Positions 44,569-53,722 of a DNA stretch of 64,000 nt are shown piece after piece; within the stretch, counting starts at the first letter, position 1; each line of letters starts with the position of its first letter. The DNA lies in assembly GCF_022829465.1 (NCBI RefSeq), contig NZ_JAKSXZ010000058.1, positions 62,001 to 126,000 of the forward strand, in the 5' to 3' direction. This DNA comes from Methylobacterium sp. J-067. Its GTDB lineage: Bacteria; Pseudomonadota; Alphaproteobacteria; Rhizobiales; Beijerinckiaceae. Both the position numbers and the translations under genes were made by a program. The notes under the pieces are model-generated. The model was not told the origin of the DNA, ran no database searches, and was given only the letters and a program-made list of their open reading frames with translations.

Positions 44569-45012
44569 ATGGCGACGCTCAAGGAATTCGAGGAAGCCCT
44601 GCGCGAGCACGGCATGAACATGGCGCTGGCGCTGCTGGAGCGCCTGCGGGAGCGCGACCGCGCGACCCGCACGGTGAAGCCCGCCCGGCGCCTCACGGGG
44701 CAGAAGATGACCCCGGAGCTCGCCCGCTCGATCCTGGAGCTTCATGCCAGCACGGGGATGACCCAGCAGGAGATCGCGTTCAAGGTCGGCGTGAACCAGG
44801 GCCGGGTGAACGAGGTCATCAAGCGCGGCAAGTGGCTCACCGACGATCCGCACGCCCCCGAGGCCGTAGCCCGCGACAGGGCCGTCGCCCGCCTGCGCGG
44901 CGATCCGAAGCCACGCAAGCCCGCCTCGACCAAGGCGCCGGTCAAGGCCAAGGACAAATCCGCCCCGCCGGGACGCCGCAACCAGGGGCAGCTCGTCTTC
45001 GGGGACCTGTAG
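44569..45012 (+). CDS. Putative HTH DNA-binding protein
   Basis: A 147-residue protein with a central helix-turn-helix pattern, [21 protein letters not shown], resembling short phage or sigma-like HTH segments. An N-terminal helix pair precedes it, and the C-terminus is basic and Lys/Ala/Pro-rich, ending in [14 protein letters not shown] lies upstream of the ATG. I cannot place it in a named family. It may regulate the divergent polysaccharide genes, but that is only context. Confidence 0.65.
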   Translation: MATLKEFEEALREHGMNMALALLERLRERDRATRTVKPARRLTGQKMTPELARSILELHASTGMTQQEIAFKVGVNQGRVNEVIKRGKWLTDDPHAPEAVARDRAVARLRGDPKPRKPASTKAPVKAKDKSAPPGRRNQGQLVFGDL

Positions 45013-45079
45013 GGCGGACTCGCAAAGGTCGCATCGGGCCGCCATGTGTGGCGGACGTTCGGCACGACCCCGAGAGACC

Positions 45080-46012
45080 ATGAACCTCACCGGCATCCAC
45101 CATCTGACGGCCGTCACCGCCCGCGCGGCGGACAACCTCGCCTTCTACACGGAGGTGCTCGGCCTGCGGCTCGTGAAGCAGACGGTGAACCAGGACGACG
45201 TCTCCGCCTACCACCTGTTCTACGCGGACGGGCTCGCGAGCCCCGGCAGCGACATCACCTTCTTCGACTGGCCGGCGCCCCCTGAGCGCCGGGGCGCGAA
45301 CAGCATCGTCCGCACGCACCTGCGGGTGGCGGGCGGCCTCGACGGCTGGTGCGAACGCCTCGACCGGGCCGGCGTGACGCGCGGCGCGCCCGAGACCCGC
45401 GACGGACGCCTCACCCTCGATTTCGACGATCCGGAAGGCCAGCGCCTCGCCCTCGTGGACGATAGCGGCGCGGGCGAGGCCCATCCCTGGGACCGCTCGC
45501 CGGTCCCGGCCCCCGAACAGATTCGCGGCCTCGGGCCGATCCGCCTCGCGGTGGCCCAGCCGGAGCGCACGGGTGCCGTCCTGACCGACGTTCTGGGCAT
45601 GCGCCGGGAGCGGGGCTTCGATGCGCCGGAAGGGTGGGTTGAGGTCTTCGCCATGGGTCCCGGCGGTCCGGCGGCGGAGATCCAGCTTCTGCGCGACACC
45701 TCCGCTCCGGCGCGGGCGGGAGCGGGCGGCGTCCACCACGTCGCCTTCCGCATCCCCGATGCGGAGCACGAGGCCTGGGCCGACCGGCTGCGGGCGAACC
45801 GCGTCCCGTCGAGCGGGCCGGTGGACCGTTACTACTTCCGCAGCCTGTATTTTCGCGAGCCGAACGGCATCCTGTTCGAGATCGCCACCGATGGGCCGGG
45901 CTTCGCTGCCGACGAGCCCCTGGAGACGCTCGGCGAACGCCTCGCCCTGCCGCCGTTCCTCGAACCGCGCCGGGCAGCCATCGAAGCAGGTCTCAAGCCC
46001 CTGCGTCGTTAA
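45080..46012 (+). CDS. VOC-family ring-cleaving dioxygenase-like protein (MhqO type)
   Basis: A 310-residue protein with two vicinal-oxygen-chelate domains. Metal-ligand candidates are the His in GIHHLTAVT, the His in GVHHVAFRI and the Glu in [28 protein letters not shown] and YHLFYAD match the family of putative ring-cleaving dioxygenases tied to quinone/electrophile resistance. The substrate is not known. GAGAGACC precedes the ATG. Confidence 0.85.
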   Translation: MNLTGIHHLTAVTARAADNLAFYTEVLGLRLVKQTVNQDDVSAYHLFYADGLASPGSDITFFDWPAPPERRGANSIVRTHLRVAGGLDGWCERLDRAGVTRGAPETRDGRLTLDFDDPEGQRLALVDDSGAGEAHPWDRSPVPAPEQIRGLGPIRLAVAQPERTGAVLTDVLGMRRERGFDAPEGWVEVFAMGPGGPAAEIQLLRDTSAPARAGAGGVHHVAFRIPDAEHEAWADRLRANRVPSSGPVDRYYFRSLYFREPNGILFEIATDGPGFAADEPLETLGERLALPPFLEPRRAAIEAGLKPLRR

Positions 46013-46151
46013 GAATTTCGAACGATTCCAGGGGGTTCACTTCTGCGCGCGGTGTGGCGTCGCGTGCCTTGACGCGCGTGTCGCAGCGCGGGAAAAGCCA
46101 GCCAAATCCGAAATCGCCAGACCATGCCAGGCTGTGGGGACTGATGCCGCG

Positions 46152-46925
46152 ATGAGCAAGTATTACGAAGAGCGGGTGCTGTCGGTGCACCACTGGACCG
46201 ACACACTGTTCTCGTTCCGCACCACGCGGGATCCCGCTTTCCGCTTCCGCAATGGCGAATTCACGATGATCGGCATGGAGGTCGAGGGGCGGCCGCTCCT
46301 GCGCGCCTACTCGGTCGTCTCGGCCAATTACGAGGACGAGCTGGAGTTCTTCTCCATCAAGGTGGCGAACGGCCCGCTCACCTCGAAGCTCCAGCATCTC
46401 AAGGTCGGCGATCCGATCATCGTCGGCAAGAAGCCCACCGGCACCCTGGTGCTCGACAACCTGATGCCCGGCCGGCACCTCTACCTCCTCGGCACCGGCA
46501 CCGGCCTCGCGCCCTTCCTGTCGATCATCAAGGACCCCGAGACCTACGACCGGTTCGAGAAGGTCGTGCTGGTCCATGGCTGCCGTCAGGTGCAGGAACT
46601 CGCCTATGGCGAGACGATCACGCAGGACCTGCCGCAGCACGAGTTCCTGGGCGAGATGATCGCGAGCCAACTGATCTACTACCCCACCGTGACCCGCGAG
46701 CCGTTCCGCAACCGCGGCCGGATCACCGACCTGATGGTGTCGGGCAAGCTGTTCGAGGATATCGGCCTGCCGCCGATGTCGAAGGACGCCGACCGCTTCA
46801 TGCTCTGCGGCTCGCCGGACATGATCCGCGACACGCGCCAGCTCCTGGCCGATGGCGGCTACGAGGAAGGCAACCACGGCGAGGCCGGTCACTTCGTGAT
46901 CGAGAAGGCCTTCGTCGAGAAGTAA
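46152..46925 (+). CDS. fpr: Ferredoxin-NADP(+) reductase Fpr
   Basis: A 257-residue FAD enzyme that moves electrons between NADPH and ferredoxin or flavodoxin. The FAD motif RAYSVVSANYEDELEFFSIKV, the NADP motif GTGTGLAPFLSI and the C-terminal AFVEK tail are those of subclass I bacterial reductases. In alphaproteobacteria it is often under oxidative control; no clear box is visible. A strong terminator follows. A ferredoxin gene is 16 kb away. Confidence 0.94.
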   Translation: MSKYYEERVLSVHHWTDTLFSFRTTRDPAFRFRNGEFTMIGMEVEGRPLLRAYSVVSANYEDELEFFSIKVANGPLTSKLQHLKVGDPIIVGKKPTGTLVLDNLMPGRHLYLLGTGTGLAPFLSIIKDPETYDRFEKVVLVHGCRQVQELAYGETITQDLPQHEFLGEMIASQLIYYPTVTREPFRNRGRITDLMVSGKLFEDIGLPPMSKDADRFMLCGSPDMIRDTRQLLADGGYEEGNHGEAGHFVIEKAFVEK

Positions 46926-46949
46926 GCGTCCCGCGCTGACGGAACCGGG

Positions 46950-46979
46950 CCCGGTGCGAGGGATCGCGCCGGGCTTTTT
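46950..46979 (+). terminator. Rho-independent terminator of fpr
   Basis: CCCGGTGCG-AGGGAT-CGCGCCGGG followed by C and TTTTT. Nine-base stem with one G-U pair, 24 bp after the stop codon, also just past the convergent AsmA-like gene. Confidence 0.87.
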
Positions 46980-46981
46980 CG

Positions 46982-49900
46982 TCAGCGGTCCCCGACCGGA
47001 GCCCCCGGCACGCCCTCGGCGAAGGGTCCGCCGCCCGCGCTGAACAGCTTGCGCAGGAAGCCCGGCGCGATGGCCGAGAGGGGGTTCACGGTCACGTCCG
47101 GGCTCGACAGCCGGCCGGACACGCGGAAATTCACGGCGAACAGTCCCTCGTTGTTTCCGCCTCCGAGGAGTGGCCCGACGATCGGCAGCTGCGCGGCGAC
47201 GTTGTTCAGCCCGTAGAGCGGCACGAAGGTGCCGTTGATGTCCGTGCGCTCCCGGCCCGTGTCGAGCCAGCCGGACAGGGTGAAGCCCAGCGCCGCGTTC
47301 GAGATCGCCGCATCGGTGAAGTCGACCCGCGTCCCCGTGCGCACGAAGTTCGCCCGCATCCGGTCGAAGGTGACGGAGCCGGTGGAGGGCGCCGGGGCCG
47401 GCGCCGCCTTGCGCCCGCGCGGGGTCGGCGCCGGCTCGGCCTCGGCCGGGTCCGGCCCCTGGGCCATGATGCTCGACAGGGCCGGCTCGTTGCGCAGGGA
47501 GAAGTCGCGGATCTGCACCACGCCCGTCTGCGGCCCGTCGTTCAGGCCGATTCCGGCGGCGAGGCGCCCGCCATACATCTTCTTGTAGATGTCGAGGAAG
47601 CGCAGCGTCGCCCCCGCATCGGCCGATTCCACCGCGAGCGTCGGCGCGCCGCGCTCCCCGCGCGTCACGTTCGCCACCAGGGGCGCCGAGCGGAAGCGGC
47701 CGGAGATCGTCCCCGAGCGCAGGTCGTGGCCGCGTAAGGAAAGCTTGAAGTTGGCGCTGGTGATCGCCTCGTCGTTGAAGCCGGTGACGATCGGAACCTG
47801 GATGTCGGCCTCGATATCCTTCGGCGCTGCCTCCTTGCCGCCCTTGCCGTCCGGCCCGGAGAGGGACTTCAGGAAGGGCCGTGCATCCAGCACCGCGCCA
47901 CGGACCACCACCTTGTAGGTGCTGCCGCTGCGGTCCACCACGACGCGCAGGTCGTCCCCCGGCGAGAGCTTCACGCTGGTGAGTTCGGCCCGCTCCAGGC
48001 CCCCCTCGGTGGAGAGCGTGGCGCTGCCCCGCACCGAGGCCTGCCCGGCATCGACGGCGATGTCGCGCAGGTCGTAGCCGCCCTCGCGCTCGGTGAGGGT
48101 CATGGCCATCTTGCCCGCCCGGCCCGACGGCTTGGCGAAGCCCGGCAGGATCCCGTCGATCCCCGCCTTGGTGAGGTCGGCCTCGATCCGCACGGGGGTC
48201 TTGGTCGCGCCCGGCTTACCGAAGGCGATCACCGCCTTCACCGGCACGGTGCCGGTGAGCTGCGGCGCGGCCGGCAGGCCCTTCTTCACGCGCAGGGCGT
48301 CGTCGAGGGCGAGGCTCACCACCGCCTCGCCCGGCGCCCCGATCTTGGCCTGATGCATCTCGACGGTGATCGGCGCGCCGCCGACCCGGCCCTCGCCCTT
48401 CACGGCGACGGCGCCCTTGTCGTAGCTCACCGCGAAGCGGCCCGCTTCCAGCCGGTCCTTGCCGACGACCTTGTCCACCGACAGGTCGGTGAGCGCGCCC
48501 GACAGGGTGATCGGCATGTCCGCGAGCTCGGGGATGTGCTTGAGGTCGAGGGGGAAGTCGACGCGCAGGTCGACATTGCCCTTCACGGTGGCCGGATCGA
48601 CCTCGGCGCTGAGCACGCTCTTGAACAGCTTCGATTCGATAACGCTGGCGAGGCCGTCCGCGCCGCCGGAGAGCCGCAGGCCGATCTGCGCCACCACGTG
48701 GTCGGGGTTCGCGTCCGCGATCACGAAGCTGCCGTCCGAGAGGGAGACGGAGCGTCCGTCGGGGCCGCGCACCTCGGCGGTCACGTTGCGGATCGTAGTG
48801 GAACGGCCGGTGATCAGGCCGATGACCGAGCCCTTCACGATGGGCGGCGCATCTGACGAGACGTCGATCGCCGCGTCCGAGACCCGGAAGGCGATGTTCA
48901 GCCCCTTGTCGGGCAGTGGCGCGCCCTTGGTCGCCTCCGCGATCTCCGTGCCGGTCATCACGACCTTCATGTCGGCATTGTCGACATGGCCGCCGCGGAG
49001 CTGGTCCGCGAGGTAGTAGCGCACGGCCGGGGCGATGTGTTCGGGCCAGAGGCGCAGGAAGGTCCGCACCTCGCCTTCGCTGGCGAGGATGTGCAGGTTG
49101 ATGCCGCCGTCGTCGGCCTCGGTGCCGACCGTGCCGGTGATGTGCCCTTTCACGCCGGGGCCGGAGAGAGCGAAATCGTCGATGACGATGCCGCCGTTGC
49201 GGCCCGTGAGGCGGGTGTCGAGGCTGTCGATCCGCACCGGCACGTCCTTCGACGTCGCCCCGCGCAGGGTGCCGTCGCGGCCGGAGAGCGAGGCCGTCCA
49301 GGCGGAGTCGGCGCCGGGCGGGCTCTGGGCCCAGTTACCGGTGAGATGGAGCGTGTTGCCGCCGCCCACGTAGTCGAGGGCGCTGAGGGCCATGGTCCGG
49401 GCGGCCTCGTCCCAATCGAGGGTGGCGCTCAGGTCGTCGATCGTGACCGGGTTGAAGTCCTTCTCCTCGATGAGGAACGTGCCCTCGCCGGTATGGACCT
49501 TGGCGCTCATCGTGGTGATGGCGCCGTTCTTCAGGGCCACGTCGGCGCGGGCCGAGAGCTTCAGGTCCGTGGTGAGCGGCAGGCCGGATTGGCCCGCGAG
49601 CAGCAGGAGATCGGTGACGGGTAGGTCGTCCAGGCTGATGCGGCCGGAGCGGGCGCCCTCGCCGTTCTCGTGCAGGCTGCCGCCGAAGCGCCACTCGCCG
49701 TGCGGGCCGTCGAGGCGCAGTTCGAAGCTGCGGGTGCCGTTCACCGGGTCGCGCCCGAACAGGCCGTTGACCCGGGCGAAGACCGCCCGCTCCCGGCCGT
49801 CGTCGTCGATGAGGCGCATCCGCGCGTCGGTGATCCGCGCCCGGTCGAGGGCGCCGACCACGCCGCCGGGATCGAGCACCACGCCGAAGATCGAGGCCAG

Positions 49901-50440
49901 GGCCGCCGAGAGGGGCGAGACGTTGCCCCGGGCCGCATCGACGCTCGGGGGCGTGTGCGGCTCTATGTCGACGGGCTGGGCCGCCTCGGAGGCGGCGAAG
50001 GCGATGGAGCCGTCCTTGTGGACGAGGGCCGTGGTCTGGGTGTCGCGGAACTCGATGGAGCGCGGCTTCAGGCTCAGCGTCAGCAGGCCCCAGGGGTCGA
50101 GGCTGACCAGGGCCAGCGGCGCCCGCACCACCAGCGCCCCCTGCGGGTTGCGGATGTCGAGCCCGGTGAAGCGCAGGGCCAGCGCGTTCTCGCGGTCGAG
50201 TTCGAGGCTGCTGCCGCGGAGCGCGATCGACCAGCCGGGGCCGATCCGCTCGGCCACCGCCTTGGCCACGGCGGCCGACAGGCCGTCGATCCGCATCGGG
50301 CCGTTGGACAGGCGGATCGCCGCGACCCCGATCACGAGGCCGAGCAGCGTCACGGTGCCGACCATGCCCAGAAGGCAACGCCAGCCCCAATGCCGTTGTC
50401 CCTGCCTCGTCGGGCGACTCGTGATCTTCAGATCCGCCAT
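46982..50440 (-). CDS. AsmA/YhdP-like protein (DUF3971)
   Basis: An 1152-residue protein anchored by one N-terminal helix (about 22-45) with a long periplasmic beta-rich body. It contains DUF3971-like and AsmA-like C-terminal segments (GYDLRDIAVDAGQASVRGSATLS; NAALGFTLSGWLDTGRERTDINGTF; QLPIVGPLLGG). AsmA-like proteins, including YhdP and TamB, are thought to bridge inner and outer membranes and carry phospholipids. AAGGGG lies upstream of the ATG. The length and architecture fit the alphaproteobacterial form. A role together with the Mla genes is possible. Confidence 0.88.
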   Translation of the reverse strand: MADLKITSRPTRQGQRHWGWRCLLGMVGTVTLLGLVIGVAAIRLSNGPMRIDGLSAAVAKAVAERIGPGWSIALRGSSLELDRENALALRFTGLDIRNPQGALVVRAPLALVSLDPWGLLTLSLKPRSIEFRDTQTTALVHKDGSIAFAASEAAQPVDIEPHTPPSVDAARGNVSPLSAALASIFGVVLDPGGVVGALDRARITDARMRLIDDDGRERAVFARVNGLFGRDPVNGTRSFELRLDGPHGEWRFGGSLHENGEGARSGRISLDDLPVTDLLLLAGQSGLPLTTDLKLSARADVALKNGAITTMSAKVHTGEGTFLIEEKDFNPVTIDDLSATLDWDEAARTMALSALDYVGGGNTLHLTGNWAQSPPGADSAWTASLSGRDGTLRGATSKDVPVRIDSLDTRLTGRNGGIVIDDFALSGPGVKGHITGTVGTEADDGGINLHILASEGEVRTFLRLWPEHIAPAVRYYLADQLRGGHVDNADMKVVMTGTEIAEATKGAPLPDKGLNIAFRVSDAAIDVSSDAPPIVKGSVIGLITGRSTTIRNVTAEVRGPDGRSVSLSDGSFVIADANPDHVVAQIGLRLSGGADGLASVIESKLFKSVLSAEVDPATVKGNVDLRVDFPLDLKHIPELADMPITLSGALTDLSVDKVVGKDRLEAGRFAVSYDKGAVAVKGEGRVGGAPITVEMHQAKIGAPGEAVVSLALDDALRVKKGLPAAPQLTGTVPVKAVIAFGKPGATKTPVRIEADLTKAGIDGILPGFAKPSGRAGKMAMTLTEREGGYDLRDIAVDAGQASVRGSATLSTEGGLERAELTSVKLSPGDDLRVVVDRSGSTYKVVVRGAVLDARPFLKSLSGPDGKGGKEAAPKDIEADIQVPIVTGFNDEAITSANFKLSLRGHDLRSGTISGRFRSAPLVANVTRGERGAPTLAVESADAGATLRFLDIYKKMYGGRLAAGIGLNDGPQTGVVQIRDFSLRNEPALSSIMAQGPDPAEAEPAPTPRGRKAAPAPAPSTGSVTFDRMRANFVRTGTRVDFTDAAISNAALGFTLSGWLDTGRERTDINGTFVPLYGLNNVAAQLPIVGPLLGGGNNEGLFAVNFRVSGRLSSPDVTVNPLSAIAPGFLRKLFSAGGGPFAEGVPGAPVGDR

Positions 50441-50618
50441 CGAGCCCCTTGGTCCGGGTGTTCTCGTTCGGTGATCGCAGGGCGGGACGGGATTCCCGCT
50501 TGCGGTGAATCGGTGCGCATGCGGCCTTTACAGCGGCGGCGCGCCGGGCTTGGCTGTCCGGGCGGGGCGCCGGAACTGGCGTTCACCCACACCATCAATC
50601 GGCCGAAAGGAAGGCACG

Positions 50619-51086
50619 ATGGCCTTGAGCGAGGGGGCTGCCGCCCCGGATTTCGACCTGCCCGCCTCGGGAGGAGGGCGCATCGCACTGGCTGCGCTCA
50701 AGGGACACAAGATCGTGTTGTACTTCTATCCAAAGGACGACACGAGCGGTTGTACTCTGGAAGCGCAGGGATTCAACGCCCTTCTGCCGGCTTTCGAGAC
50801 GGCTGGAGCGCGAATCATTGGAATGTCGCCCGATCCGGTGAAGAGCCACGACAGGTTCTGCGGCAAGTACGGGCTCGCCTTCCCCCTCGCCTCGGACGAG
50901 GACAAGGCGGTGCTCGGCGCCTATGGCGTCTGGGTCGAGAAGAGCATGTACGGCCGCAAGTACATGGGCGTGGAGCGGACCACGGTCCTGATCGACCGGG
51001 AGGGCACGGTCGCCCGCATCTGGCCGAAGGTGAAGGTGCCGGGCCATGCGGAGGAGGTGCTCGAGGCCGCCCGCGCCCTGCCGTAG
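50619..51086 (+). CDS. bcp: Peroxiredoxin, BCP/PrxQ type
   Basis: A 155-residue thiol peroxidase. Peroxidatic Cys45 lies in DDTSGCTLEAQGF. The usual resolving Cys50 is Gln, but Cys81 in DRFCGKYG sits where the other PrxQ class (resolving Cys in helix 3) has it, so a two-Cys cycle is likely. It reduces hydroperoxides with thioredoxin. AAGGAAGG precedes the ATG. It is divergent from the AsmA-like gene. Confidence 0.92.
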   Translation: MALSEGAAAPDFDLPASGGGRIALAALKGHKIVLYFYPKDDTSGCTLEAQGFNALLPAFETAGARIIGMSPDPVKSHDRFCGKYGLAFPLASDEDKAVLGAYGVWVEKSMYGRKYMGVERTTVLIDREGTVARIWPKVKVPGHAEEVLEAARALP

Positions 51087-51157
51087 AGGAATAGGGTCCG
51101 CACGGATCCTTAACCCTGATCGGGTCTGAATACGGGGAACGCCTTCGAGCCTCCCGA

Positions 51158-52363
51158 ATGATTCGAACGACTTCCGCCCACATACAGGATGGGGCGCCCC
51201 GGCGCCTCAGGCCGTGGCTCGGCGCGGGACTCGCGGTGAGCCTGCTCTGGTCGGGCACCGCGACCTACCTCGTCCTGTTCCGGGACGAGGCGCTCGGCCG
51301 GATCGTGGCCGGGCAGGTGGCGATGCGCAACGCCTACGAGGCGCGGATCGCCGGGCTGCAGGAGCGCGTCGACGGTGCCCGGCAGGAGGGTGCCGAGGCC
51401 CGGGCGAGCCTCGCCGCGCGGGTGCAGGGCGCCCTGGACCGGCAGGCCGAGCTGGAGCGCCGGCAGGCCGCCCTCTCGGGCCTGATCGACACCGCCGCCA
51501 CCGGCTCTCTTCCCGCCTCGGCAAGGGCCTACGCCGCCCCCCTGACCGGGTTCGAGTTGCGGCAGGACTCCCCCGCCGAGGCTACTCCAGCATCCTGGTC
51601 CGCCCCTTCGCCCGACCGCCGCAGCGCCCTGGAGACCGAGGATGGTCTGATCCGCCTCGAAGCCCGCCTCGGCGGGCTGGAGGAGGCGCAGGGGGCCCAT
51701 CTCGGGCGCCTCGCGCGGGGCGCCGAGACCGGCATCGCGCGCCTGCGTGCCGTCGTCGCCCGCGCCGGGATCGATCCGTCGCGCCTGCTGCCGCCCGCGC
51801 CGGGCGAGCGGGTCGGCGGCCCCCTCGTGCCCCTCGACGCGACGGCCATCGAGCAGCAGGGCTTCGACGGCGGCCTGAGCCTCGTCGGCCGGCTGATCGG
51901 CAACGGCCAGCGCCTGCGGCAGGCCGTCGGGGACCTGCCCCTGCGCAAGCCGCTCTCCGGCGAATCCAGCCTGTCGAGCCCGTTCGGACCCCGGCTCGAC
52001 CCGTTCACGAGGGGCCTCGCCCTGCATACCGGCCTCGACTTCAAGGCCGAGTACGGCGAGCCGGCGCGGGCCACGGCGCCGGGCGTCGTCACCGAGGCCG
52101 AATGGGCCGGCGGCTACGGCAACATGGTCGAGCTCACCCATGGCCACGGCCTCGCCACGCGCTTCGGCCACCTCGCCCGCATCGTGGTGCGGCCGGGCCA
52201 GCGCGTCGCGGCGGGCGACGTGATCGGCTATGTTGGCTCCACCGGCCGCTCCACGGGCGCGCACCTGCATTACGAGACCCGGATCGACGGCGAGCCGGTG
52301 GATCCGCAGCGCTTCCTGGAAGCCGGCCGCTCCCTCGACGGCCTGCGCCTGGGCGGCGGCTGA
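51158..52363 (+). CDS. M23-family (LytM-like) peptidase with N-terminal anchor and coiled coil
   Basis: A 401-residue protein: one membrane helix (about 18-41), a coiled coil (~50-110), an Ala/Pro linker, and a C-terminal M23 domain with HTGLDFKAEYG, GYGNMVELTHGHGL and GAHLHYETRIDG, which contain the zinc ligands and catalytic His. It cleaves peptidoglycan cross-links or activates amidases, as EnvC/DipM-type proteins do. All key residues are present, so it is probably active. The ATG has no strong ribosome site. Confidence 0.9.
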   Translation: MIRTTSAHIQDGAPRRLRPWLGAGLAVSLLWSGTATYLVLFRDEALGRIVAGQVAMRNAYEARIAGLQERVDGARQEGAEARASLAARVQGALDRQAELERRQAALSGLIDTAATGSLPASARAYAAPLTGFELRQDSPAEATPASWSAPSPDRRSALETEDGLIRLEARLGGLEEAQGAHLGRLARGAETGIARLRAVVARAGIDPSRLLPPAPGERVGGPLVPLDATAIEQQGFDGGLSLVGRLIGNGQRLRQAVGDLPLRKPLSGESSLSSPFGPRLDPFTRGLALHTGLDFKAEYGEPARATAPGVVTEAEWAGGYGNMVELTHGHGLATRFGHLARIVVRPGQRVAAGDVIGYVGSTGRSTGAHLHYETRIDGEPVDPQRFLEAGRSLDGLRLGGG

Positions 52364-52450
52364 TCGCCCCTCCGGCCACGGAGAACTCGACGGCGGCACG
52401 CCTTTGCGCGACATCTGGCGGGATAGCGGATTCTCCAACGCGCGAGCGCA

Positions 52451-52798
52451 GTGCCCTTGCCCCACTTCGATGACTTCTACGCCGCCAAGCTGCGCGGCTC
52501 GCTGGGCGTCACGGACGCCGAATCGGTGCTCGACCTGCGCGGGGCCAACAAGGCGACGGCCGAGGCGTCCCTGCGGGAGATGATCGAGCGCAGCCGCTTC
52601 GCGAAGGGCAAGACCGTCGCCGTGCGGCTCGATCCCCCGCCGGAGGGCGGCGGCGAGACCCTGTTCCAGCCGGCCGGACGGCTTCTCCTCGACGCCAAGC
52701 GCCGGGGCCTCGTGGAGCGCCTGCAGACCTTGCCGGCCCAGGACGGGCTCGGCTTCTACGTCGCCCTCACCGGCCGGGCCGAGAAGGCGGGAGCCTGA
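52451..52798 (+). CDS. Small hypothetical protein, faintly Smr-like
   Basis: A 115-residue protein. The stretch VLDLRGANKATAEASLREMIERS resembles the LDLHG start of Smr nuclease domains, with His changed to Arg, and a beta strand VAVRLDPP follows. The usual downstream GxG motif is replaced by PPEGGGET. I would not assign activity. The start is GTG. It lies between the M23 peptidase and DUF1206 genes on the same strand. Confidence 0.55.
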   Translation: MPLPHFDDFYAAKLRGSLGVTDAESVLDLRGANKATAEASLREMIERSRFAKGKTVAVRLDPPPEGGGETLFQPAGRLLLDAKRRGLVERLQTLPAQDGLGFYVALTGRAEKAGA

Positions 52799-52848
52799 AC
52801 GGATGGCGCCGCTCGCGCGTTGAGCGGGGTCCACACAGCCCCGGTCCC

Positions 52849-53715
52849 ATGCCCAGCGTCCCGTCTGCGAAGACCATCCCCGGCGGGCGCAACGCCCTCG
52901 AACGCCTCGCCCGCTACGGCTACGGCGCGCGGGGCACCGTCTACGTCCTCGTGGGTGGCCTCGCCCTCCTGGCGGCCTTCGGCGGCGGGCGGCCGGGGGA
53001 CAGCCACGACGCCCTGCGCACCGTCCTCGTCGGGCCGTTCGGCGCCGTGCTCGTCGGGCTGATCGCGCTGGGGCTCCTCGCCTTCGCCCTGTGGCGCGCG
53101 GTGGAGGGGGTGACGGATGCCGACCGGCGCGGCACCTCCCTGAAGGGCCTCGTGACGCGCGGCGCCCACCTCGTGAGCGCGCTGCTCTATCTCGGGTTGG
53201 CCGGCACGTCGGCCTCGCTCTGCCTGGGGCTCGGCTTCGGCGGGGGCGACGGCGTGCATGACGGCACGGCGTGGCTGCTGGCCAAGCCGATGGGCCGGTG
53301 GCTGGTGGCGCTGGTCGGCCTCGCCGTGGCGGGGACGGCGGTCGGCTACCTCGCCCGCGCCTGGAAGGGCGACACGACGGCCCGCCTCGCCCTCGACGGG
53401 GAGGCGCGGCGGCGCTGGGCCGAGCCGACCGGCCGCTTCGGCTACGCGGCGCGGGGGGTGGCGTTCCTGATCATCGGCGGCTTCGTCGCCGCCGCCGCGT
53501 GGTACCAGAGTTCGGCCGAGGCGAAGGGCCTCGGCGACGCCTTCGTGCTGCTGCGGCGCCAGCCCTACGGCACGGTGCTCCTCGCCCTGGTCGCCGCCGG
53601 CCATATGGCCTTCGGCGCCTTCGGCCTCATCCAGGCCCGCTACCGCCACATCGACGCCCCCGACGTCGACCGGGTCGACGACGAGGCGGTGGCGGCGGTG
53701 CGCCGGCTGGCCTGA
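52849..53715 (+). CDS. DUF1206 membrane protein
   Basis: A 288-residue protein made of three copies of a two-helix repeat, each starting with an aromatic/Gly motif: ARYGYGARGTVYVLVGG, TRGAHLVSALLYLGLAG, and GRFGYAARGVAFLIIGG. DUF1206 is widespread and its function is unknown. The copies may form a small channel or lipid-binding bundle. It ends 7 bp before the convergent M16 gene. Confidence 0.87.
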   Translation: MPSVPSAKTIPGGRNALERLARYGYGARGTVYVLVGGLALLAAFGGGRPGDSHDALRTVLVGPFGAVLVGLIALGLLAFALWRAVEGVTDADRRGTSLKGLVTRGAHLVSALLYLGLAGTSASLCLGLGFGGGDGVHDGTAWLLAKPMGRWLVALVGLAVAGTAVGYLARAWKGDTTARLALDGEARRRWAEPTGRFGYAARGVAFLIIGGFVAAAAWYQSSAEAKGLGDAFVLLRRQPYGTVLLALVAAGHMAFGAFGLIQARYRHIDAPDVDRVDDEAVAAVRRLA

Positions 53716-53722
53716 CCCGGCC

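Noticed and set aside
46069-46097. Sigma-70 promoter upstream of fpr (CTTGACG).
   Set aside because: The -35 is good but nothing like a -10 box lies at 16-18 bp; left unannotated.
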